From Parachlorella kessleri (lineage: Eukaryota; Chlorophyta; Trebouxiophyceae; Chlorellales; Chlorellaceae): 25,893 nucleotides of DNA. Below are positions 1-10,100 of the stretch, piece by piece. The notes below the pieces were generated by a model, which did no database searches, had not been told where the DNA came from, and worked only from the letters and a program-made list of their open reading frames with translations. Where the stretch lies: assembly GCA_001598975.1 (NCBI GenBank), contig BBXU01001571.1:1-25893 (forward strand), given 5' to 3'. Both the position numbers and the translations under genes were made by a program. Numbering within the stretch: position 1 is the stretch's first letter; each line of letters opens with the position of its first letter.

Positions 1-150
1 GGNGGGGGGCGGTCATGATAAGTAGTGATTTAGGATTGGAGTGCACTGCTTATGCACGTGTGCGCATGATGACAGCTGCAGCTGTGCACGTGGTGTTGTA
101 GTATCACCCCAACATGCTTGCCGTGTCGTGCTCATGAGCGTATTGTCAGC

Positions 151-3100
151 ATGTTGCAGCCTTTGCAAAGACTCACGCCACAGCCGTGGGCAGGATGGGC
201 AGGCGGCACTGTTGTTGCTCACCTCCAGCCATGGTACCGCAAACACAATGGCACGCTACCCTGGTTCATCGCGACTGATTTCAGTTCTGAGAGGCTCTGT
301 GCAGGCGGCGTGGGCGCCTCCCAGGCCAGCACCCCTGGCAGCAGCAGCCTAGCAGGCCCAGCAGGGGTGCGCAGCGGGGGCGCCACCCCCGCCCTGGCCA
401 CCAGCTACGGCAGCCTTGGTAGCGCCGGCGGGGCGGGAAGCCTGAAGGCCACGGCCCGGGAGTTTGTCCCCGGGGGAGGGGCCGCCGGGGGTCACCCTAC
501 CCCTGCTGCTGCCGCTGCTGCTGCTGATGTCTCCGGCGGTGGGGGCGTCGAGGTCAGGCCCCATGCTGCTTCGAGCACCCCTTACTTTGCCAGCGCTGCG
601 CCGCCCGGAGACCAGCCCGGGGCCAGCAGCTCCGGCGCCGCCGTCCCCAAGTTTGTGCTCCCCGACAGTGCTAGCGGCAGCGCCAACAGCGGCGAGAGTA
701 GCGGCACCGCGGCCGCGGGCGCCGTCGGGTCGCTTAAGGTTACCGCGGGGGAGTTCCGGCCCGGGCAGTCGGGGCTGTCGTCAGCCCTCAGGTGAGCCTA
801 GTTAGTAGACTAGGCCAGACCTAGTGTGGTCTTACACAGCTTCCCGCCACTGTTGCGGGTCAGTCACACTCTTGTCTCACCTAGAAGTGCAATCTCAACA
901 TTGTGGGGCCTACCTAGGTGATGCACGGCACTGCGACTGGACGGTGCACTGCGCTGCTGACTGGTGTCTGGATAAAGTGCGTGCCGAGGCCTCTGGGGTG
1001 CTGCACTGGTGAGGGACTCACGCAAGCATGGTCAGGTGGCGGAATGATCTTAAGCTGAACTAGACTGCCAGCATATCCTGTACAGGAGTATGTCCTGTGG
1101 ACTCGTTTTGTTGAAAGCGTGGCTGGGGTTGTGGGTCCCCTTCATGCAGGCCACCCGTCGCCCCGCCGCCCCCGCCCAAGGACCCGCTGCAGGACCAGTA
1201 CTTCTCGGGGCAGCTCATACAGACCAACACCCAGGCAAGCTGCTGGGCTTACCCACCAAAAGCATCCCAGACTTGCCGCTGGTATGCCAAGCAGTACGCT
1301 GGGTGAACAGCCTCTGTGAGCCGCTGCCAGTGGGTCCCCTGGCAGCATGGGGCGTCTCCCCAGTCGTGGTAGCTGCAGCATCGTCACTGACTTTGCCTAG
1401 CAGGGCTAGCTGCTGTATTGTGCACCGCGCCACCACCACACCACACCACGCCCATTCCCCCCAGGCATGCACTCGCTCCCGTTACCACTCACCCACACTG
1501 CCGAATGCCCCTTGTGCGCAGACATACGAGGCATACCTTGAGTATGGGGACGTGGCGTTTGGAATGCCGCTGTCGTGCTTTGACAGCATCGGCAGCATCA
1601 TCGCGGGTAAGGCTGCCTGCAGGCGCCCGCTCTGCGTGCTGTGCTGCGCTGTGCTGTCATGCGCTGCCGACACATGGCAGATGCAATGCTGGCAGGGCTG
1701 GATTCTTTTCTTTTGTCTCATGGAGGTTGGGACGATGAGTCGTGAGCGCGTGCTGTGCTGTGCTGTGCTGTGCTGTGCTGTGCTGTGCTGCAGGCAAAAT
1801 CGGCATGCTGATGTACGACATGGAGCGACGGGTGCTGCTGGGAGTGTGGACTGCCCAAGCCAGGGTGAGATATCCAAACAGCTGGAAGCTTCCTGTGATT
1901 TGAGTACTGTGGTGGAAACATCGAAGCTACCCCTGCATGTGTTTCGGCACAGCTGGCTGCCTCAGCAACTGTTGGCTTGGTTCGCCCACTGAGGCCCTGT
2001 GGCAGTGGGTTTGGTGGTCCTCAATGTGCCCAATCAGCCCATGCAGCCTAACGAGAGCTCAACCTCGGAATGAACAAGCACGGCTCAGTTTCCCAGAGTG
2101 GCTGACGAGGCACTTGATTTCCTCTTGCTTCCCCGCTTTATGTTCCCTTCAGCCGGCATGTGTTATAATGATGCACCTGCCCACGGGCAGTCGCCATCAT
2201 CTGACCAGTCCACAACCCCAGTTGAGATATCCAGGTCCCATAGACAATATAATGTAATAATTCAGAATTCCACTGCAGTGTGCAGCTGTCGGCTGGCGGC
2301 CAGGAAGTGGTAAGAGATGATAGGTAACATAAAGTAAATATTACAAGTTTATACTGCAACATGCAGCTGTCGGCTGGCGGTCAGGACGTGGTCAGCTTTG
2401 CCAAGGAGCGGGTATTCTACCCGCTGCCCGTAGCCAGGGCGGCTTTGCAGCTGGTTTGGAGCGGATCCATGCCCAAGCTGCCACAGAAGCTCAACGCCTT
2501 CCAGGTGGGAAGGATTCCTGGAATGAGGTGAAGAAGCTACTTTAGGGAATATACTGGGAGTTTCTCTCGTACTTTGTGCCTTGTTGCAAGGGAGAGAGTG
2601 CCTGTTTACACAGCTGGATTGGAGGTTGCTTAGATACCCTTGCCGTAAGCTGGCCACAGACAGAGCGCCTGTCAGGTTGGAAGGCTTGCTGACGTGGCGT
2701 CCTGCCTGCTTCCACCCAGGTTTGCATGATCTGCTGGGGTGCACTGCCCCTGCGTCACTCTAATCTTGGCTGGCCGGCGAGGTTGCTTTCTTGCACTGTT
2801 TTAGCCGACGCGCCTCACTTGGCCTAACCACCAACAGCCACACGGTCTGGAGGGTATACGATTCCCTTGGCGGCAAGTGGGTGAGATTCCGTCACGGTGG
2901 TTGGAAAAGACTCCTTCTGTCGCTGCCGCAGATGTCACAAGTGCTGGGGTTGTTCATAGCCAACGAGCCTCCCCCAAGCGCACGAGCACAGCTAGACGCA
3001 GGAGGGGGAAGCGGTGGGCAGCAGACGGCAGGGGCTGCCATGGGTGCAGCTAGCGAAGCACCAGCAGCATCACGTGGGCCGGCCAAGCCTACCTTCATGC

Positions 3101-5912
3101 CCAGCGCGCAGCTCACAAGCGCTGGGCCCGCCAGCAGGGCGGGGAGCATCGCAGCAGGCTCAGCAGGCGCCTCAGCGACCGTTTCACGCCCGACCAGCGC
3201 CAGCGCCACGCCAGCGGGGCTGTCCCGCTCGAGCAGCCTGGGCGCCGCCGGCGGGGCGGCAGCGCAGCGGGCGCAGCAGCAGCTACACCAAGCGCAGCAG
3301 GCACAGCAGGCGCGGCAGCCTGCGGCTCCCAGAGTCACGAGTGAGACTGATGAGGAGCGCAGGAGAAGGTGCGTTTCCAAGTGGCTATATGAGCTGTGCA
3401 ACCCGTCCCGCGGTCCAGCCTGCACGCTTGTGGGTGGTGCTGTTAGAGCAGGATATGGCAGTCCCAAAATGATGCTGTGCCGCAAGTATGCATCTGTAGG
3501 TCATGGACGCAGGCAGCCCCAGCGTGCCTTGCTCTGTCATGCTGCAGCCGTACTTCTGCAGCAGCAATGATAACGAGAGCCAACGAGCGCCATTGCTGCC
3601 ACTGCCCCTGCAGGGAAGAGCAGGAGCGGCGGGACGAGGAGCTGGCACGCCGGCTGCAGCAGGAGCTCAACTTGGAGGAGATGCGCCAGGCACAGCTGCG
3701 GGAAGCCACGGACAGGTGAAGCGGCCTGACCTATGTGTGTGTAGACCTTGTGATCAGATGGTAGGTGAGTCGCGTTTGGATTCGCGGTCAGTCGTGCCAG
3801 GCAAGAGCTGCTTCAAGCCGCAGGCACGTGGGGCGGCTGTTCTGCGTTGCGAATCGCTGTGTGTTTCTTGCTTGAATAGCTTCAAAGGTTTGTCGGCTTG
3901 CCTATCGCTGTCTTCCCTCGCTTGCTCTCCTGCCGCGGGGGTAAGCAGCAGCAATCCCACATGCCGCCGGCCGCGTTTAAGACATCAGCAAGGGACAAGC
4001 TTTGCAGGAGCGCTAGGTCTGTGCAAGCACTGCAACAGCTGGGCTGCTGTGCAGGGAGTTGGCCCGAGCTCTGGAGCATAGCAGGGCAGCAACCCCGGCC
4101 ACCAGCGCTCCCCAGCCTCCCGCCGGCAGCCCTACCCCCTCGGGGGGCACCTGGGCCGCCGCCGCGGCGGCAGTACCTCCTGCAGTACCGCCCGCAGTAC
4201 CGCCAGCAGTACCGCCCGCGGCTGCACCCGGGGCAGCTGCTGTGCCCTGGCCGGTGCAGCCAAAGGCACAGCCAGCGGTACAGCCAGCGGTACAGCCAGC
4301 GGGACAGCCGCAGCCACCGCCCCCTGCGGCAGCATCCTCGGGCCCGCCTAAGGGTATCCCAGCCTATGGCAGCCGCCCGCCCTCGGTGAGGAGCACCATG
4401 GCGGTCTGTATCCTTCCTAAGACTTTGACAAAACCAACTCGGTACCCTTTAACATATTGGAAGCTGCCTGAATGTCCATGCAGACTTTGTAATTTAGTTA
4501 TAAAGGTACTACCCCTCGACTGTGCGCAGGCTGTGATGCTGCCCAGCCTGTATATTGGTCTAAGGTACTGCCCCTCGACTGTGCGCAGGCTGTGATGCCG
4601 CCCAGCCTGCATGCCATGTTCTTCCCGCCTGTGAGAGCCCCTGCAGCCCAGCAGGCCAGCCAGCCCAGCCCTGCTGCAACCCCAGCCACGCCTGCTGGAC
4701 CTCTGGGCCCCGCTCCAGCCAATGCCGCGGCGCTCTCAGCACACTTGCCGCCGCCCGCACCGGCCCAACCCCAAGCTGTGCCCGCTGCAGGCCAGCAGGC
4801 TCCTCCTTCAGCATCCACTACGCCACCCTCTGGACCAGCAGCAGCAGCAGGGGCAACAACACCACAGCCAGCAGCCGCAGCGGCGGCTACCACCACGGCC
4901 ATTGAAGAACCGGTCCTAGCAGGTGCTGCCATGCCTGGGTCAGCTCCATCGGCCTCGCAGCCCACGCCTGCGGGCATGCCGCCCGCCGGCGGGCGAGGCG
5001 GGGGCTACCGCCCCCCTGGCCTGGCAGCTGCGGCAGCAGCCCGGCCGGCGGCGCCGCCGCCGCTCGCCGCTGCTGCGGCGGTGCCCGCTGCACCAGGCCA
5101 TGCAGCAGCGGGGACGGCATCGGCAGCAGCAGCAGCACCTGTAACCCCGCCTCGCATGCCGGAAGGGCCGGTCTCCACTGCACCCTCACCGGCAGGCGCA
5201 GCAGCACCCACAGCAGCAGGTTTAGCCGTCGCAGAGCCGGCTGCAGCGACAGCTGATGGGCAGCCGCAGCGCCCGCCTTCAGACTTGGGTGAGGCACTCT
5301 ACATGGCCAACTGCAAAAAAGCCTGGGTGCTCACGCTATTGAGCCCCTGCCTGCCTGTAAACTCCTGTGCCACCAGGGGAGGATGCACTGCCAGCCTCTG
5401 CCCACAGGGTTGTACCAGACACTAACCCACCTGTCTTCTTTTTGAAGCTGGGCTGGACTTTATCGCTCGTCCCTGACTCTGCACCCCTCTAGTGTGTGCA
5501 GGCAGCCCCTGCCTGCAGTGCGGGATTCGGGAAAGTGTGCACCTGTGGGTGCCCTGCGGCCACCGCGGCCACTGTGAGGTGTGCCTGCCGGACTCCATCC
5601 CCCGCGAAAAGAAGATGGAGCTGTTTCCCAAGTGCCTGGTCTGCGGCAAGGACTGCAACTTCTTCGTTAGGTAGGGGTACGGTGCGGGCGGGGCCGGGGC
5701 GGGGGAGTTAGGGGGGTGCAATCCTGAGGCGCTGGCGGGGCAAGGGTTGCATGTCAAACCCTAGCACTCTGCCCTGTCATGCTTGGGTGGACTGTCCAGG
5801 CAAGGTTGCAGGTGCCATGTGCCGTATGCTAACTTATGTTATAGAGCTAAACCGCGGCTCCCTGAACCCTACTCCCCACTCTGTGCTGTTTTGCAGGATG
5901 TACGCAAGGTAG
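151..5912 (+). CDS. PAM2-DCD-UIM-RING protein, putative E3 ubiquitin ligase (11 exons)
   Basis: Exons 151-791, 1150-1234, 1522-1606, 1794-1864, 2367-2504, 2932-3368, 3614-3715, 4055-4385, 4589-5288, 5502-5670 and 5897-5912 keep phase and give 924 aa. Residues 98-107 (LKATAREFVP) and 195-204 (LKVTAGEFRP) fit the PAM2 pattern that binds the MLLE domain of poly(A)-binding protein. About 231-340 is a DCD domain, with YGDVAFGMP then GVWTA. About 345-485 is low complexity. A charged helix at 486-535 ends in a UIM, LARALEHS (L522, A525, S529). An Ala/Pro/Gln linker follows. The C-terminus is a C3HC4 RING: C867, C870, C882, H884, C888, C891, C908, C911. By family the RING should recruit an E2 and the UIM bind ubiquitin; a role on poly(A) mRNA is inference. 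Intron 2 has a GC donor. The start is the first ATG after an in-frame stop at 70-72, but an upstream exon outside the window is possible. Confidence 0.85.
439..471 (+). other. PAM2 motif 1 (codons)
   Basis: This stretch encodes SLKATAREFVP (residues 97-107). It has the L-x-x-x-A-x-E-F-x-P spacing of PAM2 peptides, with Lys where Asn is usual after Leu. It lies in a Gly/Ala-rich, probably disordered N-terminus, as PAM2 motifs usually do. Confidence 0.7.
730..762 (+). other. PAM2 motif 2 (codons)
   Basis: This stretch encodes SLKVTAGEFRP (residues 194-204), a second PAM2-like peptide 97 residues after the first, near the end of exon 1. The two motifs differ at only three of eleven positions (97, 103 and 106 of copy 1 correspond; A/V, R/G, V/R), so an internal duplication is likely. 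Confidence 0.68.
1235..1521 (+). other. GC-AG intron in the DCD-RING gene
   Basis: The donor reads CAG/GCAAGC and the acceptor GTGCGCAG/A. Joining the exons in phase 0 gives QTNTQ-TYEAYLEYG, an unbroken DCD core. No nearby GT donor keeps both phase and an open frame. CAG/GCAAG is the known consensus of minor GC-AG introns. Confidence 0.65.
1751..1790 (+). repeat. (TGCTG)8 microsatellite at a 3' splice site
   Basis: Eight perfect 5-bp units run directly into the CAG acceptor of exon 4 (exon starts at 1794). Related degenerate TGCTGTGCTGCG sequence occurs earlier in the same intron, around 1637-1672. The repeat fills the place of the polypyrimidine tract. Confidence 0.9.
2272..2392 (+). repeat. 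Duplicated acceptor/exon-5 start (DCD-RING gene)
   Basis: Positions 2272-2311 and 2353-2392 match at 35 of 40 bases, 81 bp apart. The downstream copy is the real exon-5 start (2367). The upstream copy keeps an AG acceptor (2285) and is followed by a GTAAGA donor at 2310. It could therefore act as an in-frame 24-nt microexon, 2286-2309, coding LSAGGQEV. Confidence 0.8.
4170..4307 (+). repeat. 12-bp coding minisatellites, PPAV and PAVQ repeats
   Basis: Four 12-bp units at 4170-4217 encode AVPP repeats (from residue 559), and three units at 4272-4307 encode Pro-Ala-(Val/Gly)-Gln repeats. Both are in exon 8 of the DCD-RING gene, in the linker between the UIM and the RING. Length variation between strains would be expected. 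Confidence 0.85.
4503..4609 (+). repeat. Duplicated acceptor/exon-9 start (DCD-RING gene)
   Basis: Positions 4503-4550 and 4562-4609 match at 46 of 48 bases, 59 bp apart. Both contain the same GTGCGCAG acceptor followed by GCTGTGATG. Only the second acceptor (exon from 4589) opens the long downstream frame; reading from the first meets a TGA after about 20 codons. Confidence 0.9.
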
Positions 5913-6968
5913 CTTTCGCGGCGATACCGCTTTACCTGTCTTGGGCCCTAGTTACGCGAGAGCCCCCTGAAGAAGCTGGGGGCAACATTCGGCATAGGGG
6001 CTTGACTTTAGGTTGGTAGCAAACCCAGAAGTGGGGATCTTGTTTTGAGAGACACTGAGGACAACTGGGGTCCTTCAAACCAGCGTTTAGTCAGCAGCTT
6101 AACCAGGAGCTTGCTTCTTCATTTGTAGAGCTACTAGGTTGCAGGCTATCCTAGAGTACCTCCCAGTACAGGTATTGAGGGCCGTTTCATAGGATACCCT
6201 TTCAAGAAGATCAGCGAAGTAGTGGTTCTCACTAATGCGTTAACCTGCATGAAAGGGCATCCTGATAAAAGGGCACCCAATATTAGTGGTTTTGTTAATT
6301 CGGTGATTGTCTTGGAAGCTGAGCCAGGGCTGAGTCAGGCGTGCAGATTGTCTTCTTCCAGCCACGACATGTTAGTGGCCTTGCTTGCTGATGTCTTTGC
6401 TCAAATGTCTTTGCTTGCTGAACATTGTCTGCATAGTGTTCCTTGCAAAGTGGTACTGAAGGTCTGGTACTGGTTCTGAGGCTAGATGTGTAGGTTTCAC
6501 CTCACGCTTGAATCTGACAGGCGGGTTCGCTTACTGCCGAGGGCGGCGAAGGTTTTTCTGGGACAACAGTTCAACATGGCACCTGCCAACAGAGGCATAC
6601 TAGCGGAGGCTCTCCAGTACGCAGGAGGGTTTGTAAAAAAGATGACAGCAATCTGAAGGAGGCAGGAGTGCCGGCTTTGAAAATACGTCTTGCCCTTCCC
6701 TGTCCAGCTGAGATGACTTGTATGACCCCCCTGCCATCCCCTGCTGGGACAGTCATGACTAACGGTGACAAGGGGATTGCCCACAGGATCCTGACCCAAG
6801 TAGCGCACTCGACGTTGTCTGCGCTGCCTTCAGTGCTTGACGCTGCGTACGGACGCTCGCAGCTAGAGCTGACGTCGTTTCTGTGGATCGTGGCGGGGGT
6901 CGAGCGCTTATAGCGGAGCTCCGCGGAGGTCAAGGCTTAGTTTGTGAACTCATTTACAGGCCCTGAAA
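5913..6968. other. 3' UTR / intergenic region
   Basis: This holds the 3' end of the DCD-RING gene and the presumed promoter of the NRAMP gene. The first TGTAA after the stop is at 6632-6636. Short open frames here show no family motif and no coherent splice pattern. I see no RNA gene. Confidence 0.6.
6632..6636 (+). terminator. Candidate TGTAA poly(A) signal of the DCD-RING gene
   Basis: First TGTAA after the stop codon at 5912, followed by an A-run. It would imply a 3' UTR of about 720 nt, long but not unusual for this algal group. Confidence 0.4.
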
Positions 6969-7147
6969 ATGAAGGTGCGTGGCCTTGCCGGCGCTGTGGC
7001 CCGGCGCAACCCCAGGAGTGCCTCGAAGGCTGAGATTACTGTTCCGTGTCCGGCAGCATGTTAACTATTGTGGCTTGTTGATAGCAAGTCAAGTACCAGG
7101 TACTATATACGACAAGCACAACCCCTGATATCGTCATTGGTGGGCAC

Positions 7148-10100
7148 ATGGCTTGTTTGCAGGCGCTTAAAGCCAAGGACAGTACGCAAAACATATTAGA
7201 GAAGGAGGCCTCAGAGGGCAATGCGGATATCAGTGGCCCAAGCGATAGCAGCGAGGGCTGCCAGCAGTCTGAGCCGGCTGTCAGCCCTCCCTACAGGCTT
7301 TCCCTACGCCAGTTCCTGCTCTTCTTGGGCCCTGGCTTACTCATGAGCGTGGCATACCTGGTGAGCAGCGGCCGGAGCAGCCGCGCTGCATCCACTGGTC
7401 ATATGGCCACTGTCATATTGAGTCAAGGCAAGCCGCACGTGGCATATTTTAGTTGTCCTCTCATGCTCAGTGAGCTGCCTGCCTGCACGGTTTTGCAACG
7501 AGTGCTGACACATGCACATTTTCCGCCCAACCTTTGTAGGACCCTGGTAATCTTCAAGCTGACATCCAGGCCGGTAGCCAAACCGGCTTTGCACTGCTGT
7601 GGTGGTTCGCGCTGGTAAGTGAGGCAGGGAGCGCTGTACCAGCATGTCCAAGCAGCAGCACCTTGGCAGGGGCAGCGCTTCTAGCAGCTGCTCGTGACAC
7701 AGACTGTGCATGGACTTGGACCCTTGCCCTGCCCCATGGCCGGGAGTTGCACCAAGTTATTGTTTCTTGACAAGTGTAGCACTGCCTTTGCTCGACCACG
7801 CAGGTCATGCTTGTTTGCGGCACCGCATTCCAGTGCATGTCTGGGCGGCTGGGCATCATCACCGGCCGCGACCTGGCGCAGCACTGCGGCCAGCAGTACG
7901 GCCGCTTTGCGCGGCTGCTGTTGTGGGTTCTGATAGAGATCGCAATTATTGGGGCCGATGTCCAGGAGACGGTGGGCTGTGCCCAGGCGCTGCACCTGCT
8001 GTCGCAGAGCAAGATACCGCTGTGGGCAGGTGCGAGGGGCGGGAGGGGCAGCTGGCGTGGTAATTTTATAGTTTGCTGCGTTGTGCGAGGGGTTGGACCC
8101 AGGACCAAGGACCCGCATCTGATAGGCATGCGGGAGTGCAGCATACAAGACAGCCTCCCTCCGATGTAGCACCCCGGTGCCGAGCATGCAGCTTCACACA
8201 TCATTGTGGCTGCTGGGCCATGTGAGTGGGGACTTCCGGTTGGCACAGAAGTATGGATAGATGCTTCCCATCTGCCATTGAGCCCGCTTGGCAGCCCTAA
8301 GAACACTTCTGCCGTTGGCTCCGCCGCCGGCGGCAGCATCAAACATCACTATCCCGCTTGGTGCGGAATGCTCCTTGGGCGTTACTAAGCAGGCTCCTCC
8401 ATCACTCCTCAACAGCCTTAACGCTGCTGCTGCCCGCGAGAGCAGGGATGTCTGTCACACTCTCCTCAAAAAACTCGATGGGTTTCTCTCTGCAGGCTGC
8501 ATCGTCACCTCCGTCACGGCCTTCATGCTGGGGCAGAATGCATGGCACCTCCTCTCATAAAGATTTATATATCCCTGCCTGGATCCCTGTCTGCAGGCTG
8601 CATCATCACCTCCGTCACCGCCTTCATGCTGCTGATGCTGGAGCGCACCGGCAGCGCCCGATGGCTGGAGGCCCTATTTGGGGCGGTGATCGGGGTTGAA
8701 GCGGTGGCCATGGCAGTCAACTTCTTCCAGGCGGGCGTCCCTGCCAGCAAGATAGCCAGGGGTGAGTAACGGCCCGCCAGCCTGCCTGCCTGCAAGGAGA
8801 GTGCTGCGAGCACGACTGGCCCTGCCTGCCCTGCCCTGCCCTGGGACAGGTTGCTGCCAAGGTCTCTGGCTGTGGGCCCTCCCATGGTGGCGACTGCGGT
8901 CCCTAGGTAGCTCGCCCACCCGCGAGCTTGCAACAAGGAGTTGCGGCGCAGGCAGAGGCAGCGCCCCACCCCTGGCGCCTGCGCCTCCCCTGCTGCAGGC
9001 CTGTTCGTGCCCAGCATCCCTTCCGGCTCCATCCCTGTGCTTGTGGGGGCTCTCGGCGCCCTGGTCATGCCCTACAACATCTACTTCCACTCCTCGGTCG
9101 TCAACCGCAGGTGCGGCTGCTTTCTTTTTGGACTCATTTGTTGACCTGGCGGGGCTGGCAACTTCAGGCGGGGCTGTGACGCTGCCGCCTAGCTGGGTGT
9201 GTGGGGTGTGAGCCGGTGCTTGTGCGATTCGTGAGCAGCTAAGTCGAACTGTCGCCTCTCAGGAGGCGGTGCTGCGACAGCCGTGCTTGGGGCCTGCCGC
9301 AGTATTACAGTCACAGCGCAGATGTATGCAATGTGCCTCTGTGACACTGCGCTGCAGAGGAACTACAATGCTAGCTGCGAGGAGCGCACTTGTGGGCTGC
9401 TGTGGTACCCTTAACAACGCTAATATATAAAATAATATTGTGATCATGAACTGCATAGCAGGAAGCACGATGCCAGCTGCGAGAAGCGCGCTCGCGGGCT
9501 GCTGTGGTACCTGCGCTTGGAGAATGTGCTCATCCTGTTCATGGCCTTCCTCATCAACCTGTGCGTGACTTGCGTGTTTGCCTACGGCTTCCATGACAAC
9601 CCAGACTACCCAAGTGAGTCATGATGGTGGTTGGTGACTACTGGCATGATTGCTGTTTTGGGGTTGTTAGCATGGACGGGACTGTGGAGTGTGTGGCTGA
9701 GTGCAGCGGTGCGCGGTCTCGCAGCTATTTTCCACCTGCTTGCCTCGGCTTGACCGCTTCTATGCATGAAGAACGCACTCTTTGTACATTGATATGGCAC
9801 ATATAGATACAAATGCATACATACCGTAGGCGTCGCACTAGTTTACATGTCATGGATACCATGAGCTAACCATGAGCATGTTAAATAGTATGCTTCCGTC
9901 GTTCCCCGCCTGCAGCCGATGACATTGGCTTGGAGTCTGCGGGCATCATGCTGGGCGAGCGCTTTGGCACTTCCTTCAAGTACCTGTGGGCGATTGGACT
10001 GCTGGCGTCTGGCCAAATCGCCACAGTGGGGCTCACCTACGCAGGCCAGCTGGTGATGTGCGGCCTGCTGAACCTGGTGAGTCGATGTTAGGTAACCCCT

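Noticed and set aside
1..150. Coding or regulatory content at the window start
   Set aside because: Contains an ambiguous base and an in-frame stop (70-72) before the chosen ATG; no promoter element could be recognised with confidence.
2892..3485. 197-codon minus-strand open frame
   Set aside because: It is antisense to the Ala/Gln/Ser-rich exon 6 of the DCD-RING gene; biased base composition keeps it open. No domain and no splice support.
4498..4977. 159-codon minus-strand frame rich in Ala/Gly/Trp
   Set aside because: Mirror image of the Ala/Pro-rich exon 9 of the DCD-RING gene.
6222..6479. 85-codon plus-strand frame
   Set aside because: Begins at a non-ATG codon, has no motif and lies in the probable 3' UTR of the DCD-RING gene.
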